Source: an uncultured Roseobacter sp. (GTDB lineage: Bacteria > Pseudomonadota > Alphaproteobacteria > Rhodobacterales > Rhodobacteraceae). Taken from it: a stretch of 64,000 nt of DNA. The translations under genes and the position numbers were made by a program. The stretch is from the NCBI GenBank assembly GCA_947488305.1, contig CANKZM010000001.1, positions 310,001-374,000 on the forward strand, given 5' to 3'. This document shows positions 18,411-28,400 of this stretch, piece by piece; within the stretch, counting starts at the first letter, position 1, and each line of letters starts with the position of its first letter. The notes beneath the pieces were generated by a model, which ran no database searches, was not told the DNA's origin, and saw only the letters and a program-made list of their open reading frames with translations.

Positions 18411-19289
18411 ATGAAGCGCGTTCAGTTCGAGCACAGCGCCATTCCATATCTGTTCATCGCGCCGCAGATCATCATCATTTCGATCTTTTTTCTATGGCCC
18501 TCAGCGCAGGCTATCTATCAGTCGTTCCTGCTTGAAGACGCCTTTGGACTTTCTTCGCAGTTTGTCTGGTTCAAGAATTACACCGACACAATCGGGAGCG
18601 ATGCGTGGCTACAGGCTGCAGGCTTCACGCTGATCTTCTCTAGTCTGGTGACGTTCCTGTCTCTTGCACTGGCGCTTTTGCTCGCGGTCAAGGCGAACGA
18701 AGTGTTACATGGGGCCAGCACATACAAGACGATGCTGATGTGGGCCTATGCGATTGCGCCGCCCGTCGCCGGGCTGATGGGCAATTTGATGTTCAACCCG
18801 CTGATTGGCGATCTTTACAACCTGATGAACCAGTTCGGGTTCGAGTTTGACCACAAGCTGGATTCGGTGGATGCCGGGTTCGTTGTTGTTCTGATCTCCG
18901 TCTGGAAACAGGTCAGCATCAATTTCATCTTCTTTCTGGCAGGTCTGCAGGGCATACCAAAATCGGTTCAGGAAGCGGCGGTGATGGATTGCAACAGCTC
19001 CACGCGTCGGTTCTGGACGATTACGTTCCCGCTACTCGCACCGACGACATTCTTCCTCGTGGTGATCAACATCACCTACGCCTTCTTTGAAACGTTCGGG
19101 ATCATCGACACCACAACGCAAGGTGCGCCCGGTGGATCGACGACGACGCTGGTCTACAAAGTCTATCAGGATGGCTTCCGAGGCGCGGATATCGGCGGAT
19201 CGTCAGCACAGTCCGTCGTTTTGATGATCATGGTATTGGCGCTGACGGTGGTGCAGTTCCGATTTATCGAGAGAAAGGTGCATTACTGA
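18411..19289 (+). CDS. ugpA: Glycerol-3-phosphate ABC transporter permease UgpA
   Basis: 292-residue inner-membrane permease of the carbohydrate-uptake MalF/UgpA family, about six hydrophobic spans. The EAA loop reads QEAAVMDCNSSTRRFW then PLLAP, with Cys where Gly is usual after the Asp. It overlaps ugpE by 1 bp and partners it as the heterodimeric channel. Confidence 0.88.
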   Translation: MKRVQFEHSAIPYLFIAPQIIIISIFFLWPSAQAIYQSFLLEDAFGLSSQFVWFKNYTDTIGSDAWLQAAGFTLIFSSLVTFLSLALALLLAVKANEVLHGASTYKTMLMWAYAIAPPVAGLMGNLMFNPLIGDLYNLMNQFGFEFDHKLDSVDAGFVVVLISVWKQVSINFIFFLAGLQGIPKSVQEAAVMDCNSSTRRFWTITFPLLAPTTFFLVVINITYAFFETFGIIDTTTQGAPGGSTTTLVYKVYQDGFRGADIGGSSAQSVVLMIMVLALTVVQFRFIERKVHY

Positions 19290-20134
19290 TGGACCGTCCC
19301 AAGCTCTCAACACATCTGATCCTGATCATCGGCGCGATCTTCATGACGTTGCCTGTGTGGGTTGCTTTTGCCACCTCAACCCATGCGCCTGAAACCATCC
19401 TGCGTGAAGGGCTGCAATTCTGGCCCGGACCACATCTCATCGAGACCTACAATGAAGTTCTGTTTGTCGAAGGCGGGGTGATGAAGAAGGTGACCGCCAC
19501 CGAGATGCTGAAGAACTCCATGATCCTCGGTATCGGGTTTGCCATTGGCAAGGTCATCATCTCGATGCTGGCCGCCTATGCCATTGTCTATTTCCGCTTC
19601 CGTCTGGGCGTGCCGCTCTTCTGGGTCATCTTCATGACCTTGTTGCTGCCGCTGGAGGTGCGCATCATCCCGTCCTACGAGGTTGTCGCAAACATGGGGC
19701 TTCTCGATACGCACACGGGATTGATCGTGCCGCTGATCGCCTCGGCTACGGGCACCTTCTTTTTCCGGCAATTCTTCAAATCGGTGCCCGACGAATTGCT
19801 GGAAGCGGCAAGACTCGATGGGGCCACTGCGTGGGGGTTCTTCATCGATATCCTTGTGCCGCTCAGCCGCACGATGATCGCGGCGATCCTCATCATCATG
19901 TTTGTGGTGGGCTGGAACCAGTACCTCTGGCCGCTGATCATGACCACGAAAGAGGAAAACTATACCCTCGTGATCGGCATCAAGCAGATCTATCAGGTGC
20001 TGAACGAGGGGGGCGAGTTGCCGCAATTCCAAAAAGCATTCGCACTGACCATTCTGGCGACCTTGCCGCCGGTGATGGTCGTGTTGATCTTCCAAAGATG
20101 GTTCGTAAAGGGCCTCGTCGAGAGTGAGAAATAA
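19289..20134 (+). CDS. ugpE: Glycerol-3-phosphate ABC transporter permease UgpE
   Basis: 281-residue permease of the MalG/UgpE family with six hydrophobic spans and the EAA loop [14 protein letters not shown] followed by LVPLSR. The N-terminal region ([20 protein letters not shown]) matches UgpE proteins. Its start overlaps ugpA and its stop overlaps ugpC (TAATG), giving tight coupling. Confidence 0.88.
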   Translation: MDRPKLSTHLILIIGAIFMTLPVWVAFATSTHAPETILREGLQFWPGPHLIETYNEVLFVEGGVMKKVTATEMLKNSMILGIGFAIGKVIISMLAAYAIVYFRFRLGVPLFWVIFMTLLLPLEVRIIPSYEVVANMGLLDTHTGLIVPLIASATGTFFFRQFFKSVPDELLEAARLDGATAWGFFIDILVPLSRTMIAAILIIMFVVGWNQYLWPLIMTTKEENYTLVIGIKQIYQVLNEGGELPQFQKAFALTILATLPPVMVVLIFQRWFVKGLVESEK

Positions 20135-21210
20135 TGGCTCAGGTTGAACTGAAACAAGTCCGCAAAACCTATCCCAACGGCGCAGAAGCGATCTTTGGGG
20201 TTGATATGAAAATTGACGATGGAGAGTTGATCGTCTTCGTCGGGCCGTCTGGTTGTGGTAAATCCACCCTGTTGCGCATGGTCGCCGGGTTGGAAAGCAT
20301 CACCTCGGGTGAGATCTCCATCGGCGATCGGGTCATCAATGATGTTTCGCCGTCTGAGCGGGATGTGGCCATGGTGTTCCAGAACTACGCGCTCTATCCG
20401 CATATGTCGGTGCGCGGGAACATGTCTTATGGGTTGAAAAACCGCAAAATGCCAAAGGATGAGATCGAGCGACGGATCACGGATGCAGCAAAGATGCTAA
20501 AGATCGATCAGTTCCTGGACCGCCAGCCCAATCAGCTTTCAGGGGGACAACGTCAGCGGGTGGCCATGGGTCGTGCGATTGTGCGTAATCCGCAGGTGTT
20601 TCTGTTTGATGAACCTTTGTCGAATCTGGATGCCAAACTCCGGGTTCAAATGCGGATTGAAATCAAGAAGCTGCAACGCCGCATGAATGTCACGTCGATT
20701 TATGTGACGCACGACCAAACTGAAGCGATGACCCTAGCGGACCGGCTCGCCGTCATTAACGAAGGCAAGGTGGAGCAGATGGGTGTTCCGATGGAACTTT
20801 ACTCGAACCCTGCGACGCTCTTTGTGGCCTCTTTTATCGGCGCGCCACAGATTAACCTGATCCCGGTGCGCTTTCAGGATGGTGCGCTGACCAATGGCGC
20901 GTTGTCGGTGCCGGGATATGCGAACCTGCCCACCGACACTGATCTGGTGCTTGGTGTGCGTCCAGACGTCCTGCGCCTTTCAGATGACGGGCAGTTCACG
21001 TTGAATGTCGATCTTGTGGAGCAACATGGCGGTGAAAACCTGATCTACGGGTCTTTGGTGGGCGCGGCCACCGACGCTGGTGAACTACAGGAAATCTGCA
21101 TCAAGGCGCCGCAATCCATGTTGCCGCAAGCGGACGAGCAGTTGAAGCTATCGTTTGATCCATCCACATCATTTGTTTTTCGCAAGGACACCGGTGAGCG
21201 ATTGATGTGA
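20134..21210 (+). CDS. ugpC: Glycerol-3-phosphate ABC transporter ATP-binding protein UgpC
   Basis: 358 residues of the MalK/UgpC family. Walker [10 protein letters not shown] (about 38-46), signature LSGGQRQR, Walker [13 protein letters not shown] and the His switch in YVTHDQTEA are intact. A TOBE/OB-like C-terminal region ([12 protein letters not shown] onwards) follows, the usual regulatory part. It energises the UgpAE channel. Confidence 0.9.
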   Translation: MAQVELKQVRKTYPNGAEAIFGVDMKIDDGELIVFVGPSGCGKSTLLRMVAGLESITSGEISIGDRVINDVSPSERDVAMVFQNYALYPHMSVRGNMSYGLKNRKMPKDEIERRITDAAKMLKIDQFLDRQPNQLSGGQRQRVAMGRAIVRNPQVFLFDEPLSNLDAKLRVQMRIEIKKLQRRMNVTSIYVTHDQTEAMTLADRLAVINEGKVEQMGVPMELYSNPATLFVASFIGAPQINLIPVRFQDGALTNGALSVPGYANLPTDTDLVLGVRPDVLRLSDDGQFTLNVDLVEQHGGENLIYGSLVGAATDAGELQEICIKAPQSMLPQADEQLKLSFDPSTSFVFRKDTGERLM

Positions 21211-21217
21211 CCGCTTG

Positions 21218-22057
21218 ATGAACTTCGCAAAGCCTTTGGCACAGCGATTGCTGGATCATGTGATCCTGTCTGCGGGCGTAGTGTTTTTGCTGGGCCCGAT
21301 TGTCTTGATGATGGTCGCGGCGACGCAAACCTCCCTGTCACTCAATCTGGAGGGATTGGGCCTCTCCATCGGAGGGGCACTATTCGATAACTTCGCCGCA
21401 GTATTAACGCTAAAGGCAGGATTTACAGACCAGATCACTGTGCCTGGCATGTTACGAAACTCCCTCGTCGTTGCGCTTTCGCTCGCAAGCCTGACGACTG
21501 TGTTTTCGCTCTGCGCCGCTTATGCGTTGGTCTACTTTCACCTGCCGGTCGGAGGCTTCCTTTTCTGGCTGACAATGGCAACGCTTTTGCTGCCCTTAGA
21601 CAGTCGGTTTGTGACGACATTTCAGGTGGCGGCGACATTGGGTTTGGTGAACACATTGACCGGGCTGGTCCTGCCCGCACTTGCACTGGCGCTGGGCACA
21701 TTGTTCTTTCGGCAGCTCTTTCGCAGCTTTCCCGAAGAATACCTGGAAGCTGCCAAGCTGGATGGAGCGGGGCCTTGGCTCTATTTTCGCGACTTTATCA
21801 TTCCGCTGTCGTGGCGGCGTGGGGGCGCGATATTCGTCGTCTCATTTATGATAGGATGGCACCAATACCTTTGGCCTGTGATGCTGAGCACGGGCGAGAG
21901 CACTTACACGGTGGTTCGCGGAATTCGTCTGATTGGATTGGAAAGTGGTACTGGCATGGCGCTTGCCGTGTTGACCCTCTTGCCGCCGCTGATCCTGGTT
22001 GTGATTTTCCAGCGGTACTTCTTTCAATCCCTTACAGACGCTGGAAGCCCTTCCTAA
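21218..22057 (+). CDS. Second UgpE-like carbohydrate ABC permease, without its own partner
   Basis: 279-residue permease with the MalG/UgpE profile: six hydrophobic segments and an EAA loop EAAKLDGAGPWLYF with IIPLSW. It is clearly paralogous to the UgpE two genes upstream (both share LLLPL...RFVTTFQVAATLG-type and GWHQYLWP segments). No matching MalF-like permease, binding protein or ATPase accompanies it. ATG 21218 is 7 bp after the ugpC stop. It could pair with UgpA to change specificity, or be the remainder of a uronate transporter next to uxaC. Confidence 0.78.
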   Translation: MNFAKPLAQRLLDHVILSAGVVFLLGPIVLMMVAATQTSLSLNLEGLGLSIGGALFDNFAAVLTLKAGFTDQITVPGMLRNSLVVALSLASLTTVFSLCAAYALVYFHLPVGGFLFWLTMATLLLPLDSRFVTTFQVAATLGLVNTLTGLVLPALALALGTLFFRQLFRSFPEEYLEAAKLDGAGPWLYFRDFIIPLSWRRGGAIFVVSFMIGWHQYLWPVMLSTGESTYTVVRGIRLIGLESGTGMALAVLTLLPPLILVVIFQRYFFQSLTDAGSPS

Positions 22058-22105
22058 AGGCAGCGATCTGACCTAGAAATGCCTGATCCACAAGGAAAAC
22101 CCGCC

Positions 22106-23512
22106 ATGGCACTAACCGACCCTGACCGTCTGTTCCCTGCTGATCCGCGGACCCGTGATCTGGCGCGTGCGCTCTATCAAACCGTCGCTGATTTGCCGAT
22201 CATCAGCCCGCATGGCCACACAGACCCGAGCTGGTTCGCCCAAAACGAGCGCTTTGAGAACCCGGCAGCCCTTTTCGTGATCCCCGATCACTATGTGTTT
22301 CGCATGCTGATCAGTCAGGGCGTCGCGCCAGAGGCGTTGGGTATCCCGCGCAGGGACGGTGGTGCAGTCGAAGAAGACCCGCGTGCGATCTGGCAAGTGT
22401 TTGCGCGTCATTTCCACCTGTTTCGCGGCACGCCTTCCGCCATGTGGCTCAACCATTCGTTCGAACATGTCTTCGGACTAACCGAACCTCTGAACGCTGA
22501 AAACGCAACCCACGCCTACGATCACATTGAAGCGCAGTTGCAACGTGACGCCTTTCGGCCCCGTGCGCTTTTTGATCGTTTCAAGGTCGAAGTTCTGGCA
22601 ACGACGGAAGGGGCGCTGGATGATCTGAAATGGCACCGCATGATTGCCGAAAGCGATTGGACGGGCAGGGTGGTCACGACCTACCGTCCCGATGCGGTGG
22701 TGGACCCGGAGTTTGAAGGATTCGTAGATAACCTCAAAGATTTCGCGCGGATCACAGGGGAAGATACGACGACATGGCGTGGATACCTGCAGGCGCATCG
22801 CAAAAGGCGGATGTTCTTCAAAGAACATGGTGCCACGGCGTCAGATCACGGGCATCCCTCCGCCACGACGGCCAATCTGGCACCTGCCGAAGCGCAAGCA
22901 CTGTTTGACAGCGTCCGACAGGGTGGGTGCACGGGGCAGCAGGCAGAACTCTTTCGGGGTCAGATGCTCACCGAAATGGCTCGGATGAGCCTCGACGACG
23001 GGCTTGTCCTGCAAATCCATCCCGGATCGCGCCGCAATCATAGCACCTTGATGTTTGATCGGTTTGGCCGCGACAAGGGGTTCGATATTCCAGGACCAAC
23101 AGACTACGTTGATGCGCTGAAACCTCTGCTTGATGCGGTGGGGATGGAACCATCCCTGAACATCATCCTTTTTACGCTGGATGAGACCGCCTACGCTCGC
23201 GAACTGGCACCGCTTGCGGGCGCTTATCCGGCGCTGACGCTCGGCCCGCCGTGGTGGTTCTTTGACAGTTACGAAGGGATCAAGCGGTTCCGCGAGGCCA
23301 CGACAGAAACCTGTGGGTTCTACAACACGGCTGGCTTCAATGATGATACGCGCGCCTTTTGTTCAATCCCAGCCCGGCACGATGTGGCCCGTCGTTCGGA
23401 CTGCGCGTACCTCGCCGAACTCGTGGTAACAGGGCGGCTCTTGGAAGCGGAAGCTTTTGAGCTGGCCTATGACCTCAGTTACCGTTTGGCCAAGGAGGCA
23501 TATCGCCTGTGA
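22106..23512 (+). CDS. uxaC: Glucuronate isomerase
   Basis: Amidohydrolase-fold enzyme turning D-glucuronate or D-galacturonate into the keto forms fructuronate or tagaturonate, first step of hexuronate breakdown in the cytoplasm. Visible hallmarks: PIISPHGHTDPS with two metal-site histidines near residue 33, WHRMIAESDW, LQIHPGSRRNHS and the C-terminal GFNDDTRAFCSIPARHD. ATG 22106 has AAGGA 9 bp upstream, while ATG 22079 has no ribosome site, so the shorter 468-residue form is preferred. It overlaps uxuB by 4 bp. Confidence 0.9.
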   Translation: MALTDPDRLFPADPRTRDLARALYQTVADLPIISPHGHTDPSWFAQNERFENPAALFVIPDHYVFRMLISQGVAPEALGIPRRDGGAVEEDPRAIWQVFARHFHLFRGTPSAMWLNHSFEHVFGLTEPLNAENATHAYDHIEAQLQRDAFRPRALFDRFKVEVLATTEGALDDLKWHRMIAESDWTGRVVTTYRPDAVVDPEFEGFVDNLKDFARITGEDTTTWRGYLQAHRKRRMFFKEHGATASDHGHPSATTANLAPAEAQALFDSVRQGGCTGQQAELFRGQMLTEMARMSLDDGLVLQIHPGSRRNHSTLMFDRFGRDKGFDIPGPTDYVDALKPLLDAVGMEPSLNIILFTLDETAYARELAPLAGAYPALTLGPPWWFFDSYEGIKRFREATTETCGFYNTAGFNDDTRAFCSIPARHDVARRSDCAYLAELVVTGRLLEAEAFELAYDLSYRLAKEAYRL

Positions 23513-24951
23513 CGGAACACCCGAGGTTAAAACGAAACACCGCCCCGCCCAAACCGGGGATTGTGCATCTGGGTCCGGGTGCCTTTTTCAAAGCGTTCAA
23601 TGCAGTCTATACCGATGACGCCCTGCGGGACGGCGGCGGTAATTGGGGTATCGTTGCCGTCAGCTTGCAAAGCGACCGCGCCGCGCGCGAGTTGCGCCCG
23701 CAGGGCTGTGCCTACACTTCTGTCACTTTGGGTGCCGCGGGTCATGAAACGCGGGTCATCCAGTCTCTTTCTGACGTGTTGGTCGCAAAGCAGGATCCGC
23801 AAGCTGTGTTGTCGATCATGAGTGACCCCGCGATCTCAATTGTATCTTTGACTATTACCGAAAAGGGCTACTGCCATAATCCAGCAACGGGAACGCTGCG
23901 CTTGGATGCGCCGGAGATTCAGTTCGATTTGGCAAATCCAACCAATCCACAATCCGCACCGGGTCTTATTGTCGAGGCGCTGGTGCGCCGCTATTCAGCA
24001 GGGGCGGTCCCCTTCACCGTCATGAGCTGTGACAACCTGCCTGACAACGGCGCATTGGTACGAGGCGTGGTATTGGAATTTGCCCGCGCTCGGGACCCGT
24101 TGCTTGCAGAGTGGATAGCGAAAGAGGTGCCGTTTCCTGCCACAATGGTCGACCGCATCACCCCAGCCACAACACCGCAAGATATTGTACGACTTACTGA
24201 GCAGAAAGGATATGTCGACCTCGCCTGCGTTCAGCATGAGCCATTCCGCCAGTGGGTCATCGAGGATCACTTTGTCGGCGGCAGGCGCCCCAGGTGGGAG
24301 GTCGGGGGTGCGCAGATCGTTCGGTCCGTCGCGGCACACGAGACCATGAAGCTGCGGTGCCTGAACGGGACTCATTCCACATTGGCCTATCTGGGGTACC
24401 TCGCTGGGTATGAAAGCATCGCAGAAACTGTGGCCGATCCTGATTTCGCAACGCTTTGTACAACTTTGTGGGAGCGGGAAATCTTGCCGACAGTTCCGCA
24501 GCCTGAAGGCGAGGACTTCCAGGCCTATGTCGAGTCTTTGCTCGAAAGATATCGTAATCCGGCGATCCACCATCGTACCTGGCAGATTGCCATGGATGGG
24601 TCCCAGAAATTGCCGCAACGCGTGCTCGGCACCATAAAGGATCGGCTCGACGCTGGACATATCCCGAATGGACTTTGTCTGACAGTGGCAGGCTGGATGC
24701 GGTATGTCGGCGGGATCGATGAGCAAGGCCAGACCATAGACGTGCGTGACCCATTGGCAACGGACCTGCGTGCCGCGTCGGACAGTGCGGAGAATGCTTC
24801 AGGTAAAGTAAACGCGCTTTTGGCAATGGATGCGGTTTTTGATCCGGCTTTGTCCGGCGATCCCCGATTTGTTCAGGCCGTAACAAATGCCTACCGGCAA
24901 TTAAGTGATCAAGGGGCCGCTGCTGCGGTCAGGCAGTACTTGAACACCTAG
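23509..24951 (+). CDS. uxuB: Fructuronate reductase / mannitol dehydrogenase family oxidoreductase
   Basis: 480-residue NAD-dependent long-chain polyol dehydrogenase. The nucleotide loop IVHLGPGAFFKAF near residue 18, SLTITEKGY, VMSCDNLPDNG and KLRCLNGTHS segments are those of UxuB/MtlD proteins. Directly after a glucuronate isomerase, with a 4 bp GTGA overlap, the likely reaction is D-fructuronate to D-mannonate. Mannonate dehydratase (uxuA) and KDG kinase are not in the window. Tagaturonate reductase activity is the alternative. Confidence 0.85.
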   Translation: MTEHPRLKRNTAPPKPGIVHLGPGAFFKAFNAVYTDDALRDGGGNWGIVAVSLQSDRAARELRPQGCAYTSVTLGAAGHETRVIQSLSDVLVAKQDPQAVLSIMSDPAISIVSLTITEKGYCHNPATGTLRLDAPEIQFDLANPTNPQSAPGLIVEALVRRYSAGAVPFTVMSCDNLPDNGALVRGVVLEFARARDPLLAEWIAKEVPFPATMVDRITPATTPQDIVRLTEQKGYVDLACVQHEPFRQWVIEDHFVGGRRPRWEVGGAQIVRSVAAHETMKLRCLNGTHSTLAYLGYLAGYESIAETVADPDFATLCTTLWEREILPTVPQPEGEDFQAYVESLLERYRNPAIHHRTWQIAMDGSQKLPQRVLGTIKDRLDAGHIPNGLCLTVAGWMRYVGGIDEQGQTIDVRDPLATDLRAASDSAENASGKVNALLAMDAVFDPALSGDPRFVQAVTNAYRQLSDQGAAAAVRQYLNT

Positions 24952-24953
24952 GA

Positions 24954-25988
24954 TCAGGCTGCGCTGGAGATGCGGGGCACAAGGGCTTTCACAAGGTCTT
25001 TCATGTCGAGAACTCCAACAGGTTGGCCCTGTTCCAGGACCCTGTAAATATGTCCGGTATCCCCGCCTGAGATCGCGATCAGCCTTTCAAGCGTGTCGTT
25101 CGCCTCCACATCGCCTGCAAAGCTGCTATCCGCCAAGGGTCGCATCACAGAACGCACGCGCAGCACGCGGGCGCGATTAATGTCGCTGACAAAATCTTCG
25201 ATGTAAGGGTCTGCAGGACGCAAAAGAATGCCTTGCGGCTCACCTTGTTGAACAACCGCGCCGTCTTTCAGGATCACGAGGTGATCGGCAAGCTTCAGCG
25301 CTTCGTCAAGGTCATGGGTGATGAATATGATCGTCTTCTTCAGCTCCACCTGCAATTCCAGCAAAAGATCCTGCATGTCCGTTCGGATCAACGGGTCAAG
25401 GGCAGAAAACGCTTCGTCCATCAGCATGATGTCCGTCCCCGCGGTGAGCGCGCGCGCGATGCCAACCCGCTGTTGCATGCCACCTGACAATTGCGAAGGG
25501 TAGCGATCTTCGTACCCTCCCAGACCCACCCGCAAGAGCCATTTGCGGGCTTCTCGGTCCTGAGTCTCTTTATCCGCCCCTTGGACTGCCAGCGCGGTGG
25601 CTGCATTCTGTTGCACGGTACGATGCGGCAGCAGCGCGAATTTCTGGAACACCATCGCCATTTTTTGCTGGCGCAACCGCCGCAACTCGGCCGCTGACAG
25701 TTTCGTCACATCCTCCCCATCGACGAGGATTTCACCGGCAGTTGGGTCGATCAATCGGTTGAGGTGACGTATGAGCGTGCTTTTGCCCGAACCCGAAAGC
25801 CCCATAACAACCGTTATTTCGCCCGCCTGCATATCGACATTGATGTCCTGCAACCCAAGAACATGCCCGTGATCGGTCAGCAGCCGCTCCTTGCCGACAC
25901 CGGCACTGACCTGTGCCATCATGGCTTTGTCCCTTGGGCCGAATATCTTGTAAACGCCGCGCAGCTGCACCTTTGGCTGAGTGTTCAT
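24954..25988 (-). CDS. proV: Glycine betaine/proline ABC transporter ATP-binding protein
   Basis: 344 residues. Walker A GLSGSGKST at 63-71, signature LSGGMQQRVG, Walker B IMLMDEAFSALD and the switch His in FITHDLDEA. The N-terminal segment with KIFG and the GLQDINVDM lead-in are typical of ProV/OpuAA. The C-terminal tail has roughly one CBS-like unit (GHIYRVLEQGQPVGVLDM), shorter than the two-CBS E. coli form. ATG 25988 is used; the open frame extends 32 codons upstream into the proW end. Third gene of proXWV. Confidence 0.88.
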   Translation of the reverse strand: MNTQPKVQLRGVYKIFGPRDKAMMAQVSAGVGKERLLTDHGHVLGLQDINVDMQAGEITVVMGLSGSGKSTLIRHLNRLIDPTAGEILVDGEDVTKLSAAELRRLRQQKMAMVFQKFALLPHRTVQQNAATALAVQGADKETQDREARKWLLRVGLGGYEDRYPSQLSGGMQQRVGIARALTAGTDIMLMDEAFSALDPLIRTDMQDLLLELQVELKKTIIFITHDLDEALKLADHLVILKDGAVVQQGEPQGILLRPADPYIEDFVSDINRARVLRVRSVMRPLADSSFAGDVEANDTLERLIAISGGDTGHIYRVLEQGQPVGVLDMKDLVKALVPRISSAA

Positions 25989-25998
25989 GTCGTAGGCC

Positions 25999-27033
25999 TC
26001 ACAGTGCTTTTTTGTTTTTATCGATGCGGCCAAGGGCCGCTTTAGATGCACGGTCAAGAATGACCGCGAGCAGCACGATCCCAAATCCGGCTACTATTCC
26101 GACACCCAGTTCCAGATTGCGGATGCCGCGCAGCACGAGTACGCCAAGCCCCGGTGCGGAAACCAGCGACGCGATCACGACCATCGCAAGGCTCATCATG
26201 ATCGTCTGATTCACGCCAGCCATGATATTCGGCAAGGCAAGTGGCAGTTGGACGCCCCAGAGTTTTTGTCTTTTGGTCATGCCAAAAGCGTCGGCGGCCT
26301 CAATCACATCGGGGTCCACAAGCCGAATGCCAAGGTCGGTGAGCCGGATCACTGGAACAATCGCGTAAAGAATAATGGCGATCCCGTAGAGCTTGGATTC
26401 CGTGACTGAAAACAGGAAAATCAGGGGGATCAGATAGACGAATGTCGGCAAGGTCTGAAGAAGGTCGAGCACCGGTACGATCAGGCGTTGCAGTGTATTG
26501 GAGCGTGACATTGCGATCCCGATGGGGACGCCCAGAGCCACGGAAAGGCCAGTGCACACAAATATGATCGAAAGGGTTTCGAGTGCCACGTCGAGGTGAT
26601 CTATGAAACCCAGAAAGAGGAATGACGCAGCAACAAAGAGCGTGACGCCGACAGACCGGGCGACAAACCAGGTCAGGGCGACCAGCAAGGGTACGATGAT
26701 GAACCAGGGCGTGGTTGTGAAAAGCCACAAGGCGCCATCGAGCATCCATGACAAGGGCTGTGTTATCGGGTCCAACACCAGCTTCAGGCTTTCGCGTGCC
26801 GCCAGGAAGGCCTCTTCGACACCCGCTGTCATGTCACGGGTTTGAGGAATTTTCGCGCAGGCTTCATGCAAGGCATCGAGGGATGGGAACGGCACGCCCT
26901 CAGCCCCTTCGGCGTCATCACCGCCACCAAGCTGGCCAAGCAGCGCTTGCATTGACGTGGGTGCAGCTTCAGCATCCTGATCACACCAGGCGCGTAGTCC
27001 CAATGTGTCAAACAAACCGTCGTAATAGGCCAT
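25999..27033 (-). CDS. proW: Glycine betaine/proline ABC transporter permease
   Basis: 344-residue ProW-type permease. About 100 polar, acidic N-terminal residues precede the membrane part; E. coli ProW also has a long N-terminal tail. The core has the EAA-like loop VIEAADAFGMTKRQKLWGVQLPLALP split over residues about 238-263 and ends with a hydrophobic span and a Lys-rich tail. AAAGGGGG precedes ATG 27033. It lies 10 bp upstream of proV. Confidence 0.88.
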   Translation of the reverse strand: MAYYDGLFDTLGLRAWCDQDAEAAPTSMQALLGQLGGGDDAEGAEGVPFPSLDALHEACAKIPQTRDMTAGVEEAFLAARESLKLVLDPITQPLSWMLDGALWLFTTTPWFIIVPLLVALTWFVARSVGVTLFVAASFLFLGFIDHLDVALETLSIIFVCTGLSVALGVPIGIAMSRSNTLQRLIVPVLDLLQTLPTFVYLIPLIFLFSVTESKLYGIAIILYAIVPVIRLTDLGIRLVDPDVIEAADAFGMTKRQKLWGVQLPLALPNIMAGVNQTIMMSLAMVVIASLVSAPGLGVLVLRGIRNLELGVGIVAGFGIVLLAVILDRASKAALGRIDKNKKAL

Positions 27034-27052
27034 GCGCGCCCCCTTTAATCAG

Positions 27053-27083
27053 TCGGGCGCAAGATCCGAAGACCTGCGCCCGA
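27053..27083 (-). terminator. Hairpin between proX and proW
   Basis: TCGGGCGCA (27053-27061) pairs perfectly with TGCGCCCGA (27075-27083). It starts 18 bp after the proX stop on the minus strand and has no T-tract, resembling the hairpins after other binding-protein genes in this window. Confidence 0.6.
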
Positions 27084-27101
27084 ACATTGGTCCGTGATGG
27101 C

Positions 27102-28070
27102 TTACTGGAGAAGCGCGCTCAATTTGGATTTTGCGTCGTCATTCAGCCAGGCTGACCACGTGTCTTTGTAGCTGGTCAGGAAATACACCGCGGCTTCCTC
27201 GTAAGAGGCGTTGTTGGTTTCCTGCCAGGCAAGAACTTCACCCATCTGTGCGTTGGTAAAGCTCATGTTGCCGAGCATTTCCGCTACCTCCGGTTCACGC
27301 TCGGAGAAAGTGGTGGTAACGGCGGTCACAACGTTGGATGTGGGGTAGGCGGACAGCCCGGGTGTTGCGCAATCTTCAAGGCCGTTACATGTATGGGTTG
27401 CTTCGTCATAGGCAGGCATTTCGACCTGAATCATCGGGTATTTTCCCAAGACCGAAGTGGGGGCCCAGTAGTAACCAAACCATGGTTCTTGTGCTTCATA
27501 GGCCGCAGCAATGGCGGTCGCCAGCGTTTCGCCAGACCCGTGCTGGAACCGCTCTACGCCCGCATCCGCGAGCCCTGACGCCTTGAAGTTGTTATTGTTC
27601 GTGATGTCACATCCCCAGCCCGACGGACAGTCATGGAACAAGCCGCCGACAAGTTCAGGGTTTGCCTTGATGCCGTCTAGCGTTGTCAGTTCAGGGTGTT
27701 TTTCTGCCAGATAATCGGGGATCCACCAGGCTTCGACCCCGCCATCTGAAAGAACCTTTGACAGCTCTACGAGTTTACCTTCGGCCACGAGGTCTTCATA
27801 GACTTCCGTGTAGCTGGTCCAGAGTTCTGTCAGAATATCCGGCTGTCCGGTTTCCGCAACGGATGTCATCGCGGGGACCGTGGTTGTCGGCACGACCGTC
27901 ACGTCGCAGCCGTAACCTTGTGTCATCAGAAAGTTGGCAACAGAGGTGACGACAGCGGCGGATGCCCAGTCCATTTCCGTTATCGAAACTTCGCCACAAT
28001 CGGCGAGTGCCGAGGTGGCGGAGAGGCTTCCTGCCACGCACAGGCTCGCGGTTAGCATTTTGTATTTCAT
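27102..28070 (-). CDS. proX: Glycine betaine/proline ABC transporter substrate-binding protein
   Basis: 322 residues with signal peptide (MKYKMLTASLCVAGSLSATS, cut near ALADC). Aromatic and acidic segments of OpuAC/ProX proteins are visible: ITEMDWASAAV, ILTELWTSYTEVYED and AWWIPDYLAEKHPEL, with WFGYYWAPTSVLGKY later; aromatic cages bind the trimethylammonium group. GGGAG precedes ATG 28070; the longer open frame has no signal sequence. Betaine import fits the GcvT-fused dehydrogenase and MttB homologue elsewhere in the window. Confidence 0.88.
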   Translation of the reverse strand: MKYKMLTASLCVAGSLSATSALADCGEVSITEMDWASAAVVTSVANFLMTQGYGCDVTVVPTTTVPAMTSVAETGQPDILTELWTSYTEVYEDLVAEGKLVELSKVLSDGGVEAWWIPDYLAEKHPELTTLDGIKANPELVGGLFHDCPSGWGCDITNNNNFKASGLADAGVERFQHGSGETLATAIAAAYEAQEPWFGYYWAPTSVLGKYPMIQVEMPAYDEATHTCNGLEDCATPGLSAYPTSNVVTAVTTTFSEREPEVAEMLGNMSFTNAQMGEVLAWQETNNASYEEAAVYFLTSYKDTWSAWLNDDAKSKLSALLQ

Positions 28071-28400
28071 GAGTAACTCCCTTGTTGGCGATACGCACTT
28101 CGGTTGAACGTGTGCGCATCTTTCAATTGTCCTGGTTTCCCCTTGCGAAGCGGACATGTGCCTCAAGAAGCCATGCAGCGAAGCTCGACCGGATTGGAAA
28201 CGCTGCGTAAAGGAGTATTTAGCCCGCCCACGAGGGTCAAGCATCGAAGCGCGAAAGCCAAGGATGATTGGCGGACTATTTGGATCAAAATCTCATCCCT
28301 TACATCGCGGCAGGCCACAAAAATGCGATGCGTCGCAGCCCTTGACAGACATTGAACCTTAACAGAACCATATGCACCTAAGTTAAAAGGGATTTTCAAA
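28071..28400. promoter_or_regulatory. Divergent intergenic region between proX and the patatin-like gene
   Basis: 330 bp without a supported gene. A perfect -35 hexamer TTGACA is at 28342-28347 on the plus strand, but the matching -10 is weak (around GAACCAT). AAGGGA at about 28387-28392 is the ribosome site for the patatin-like gene. No operator was recognised. Confidence 0.4.

Noticed and set aside
25999-27033. ProW N-terminal acidic extension as a novel fusion
   Set aside because: Long N-terminal tails are known in ProW, including the E. coli protein; nothing indicates a separate domain.
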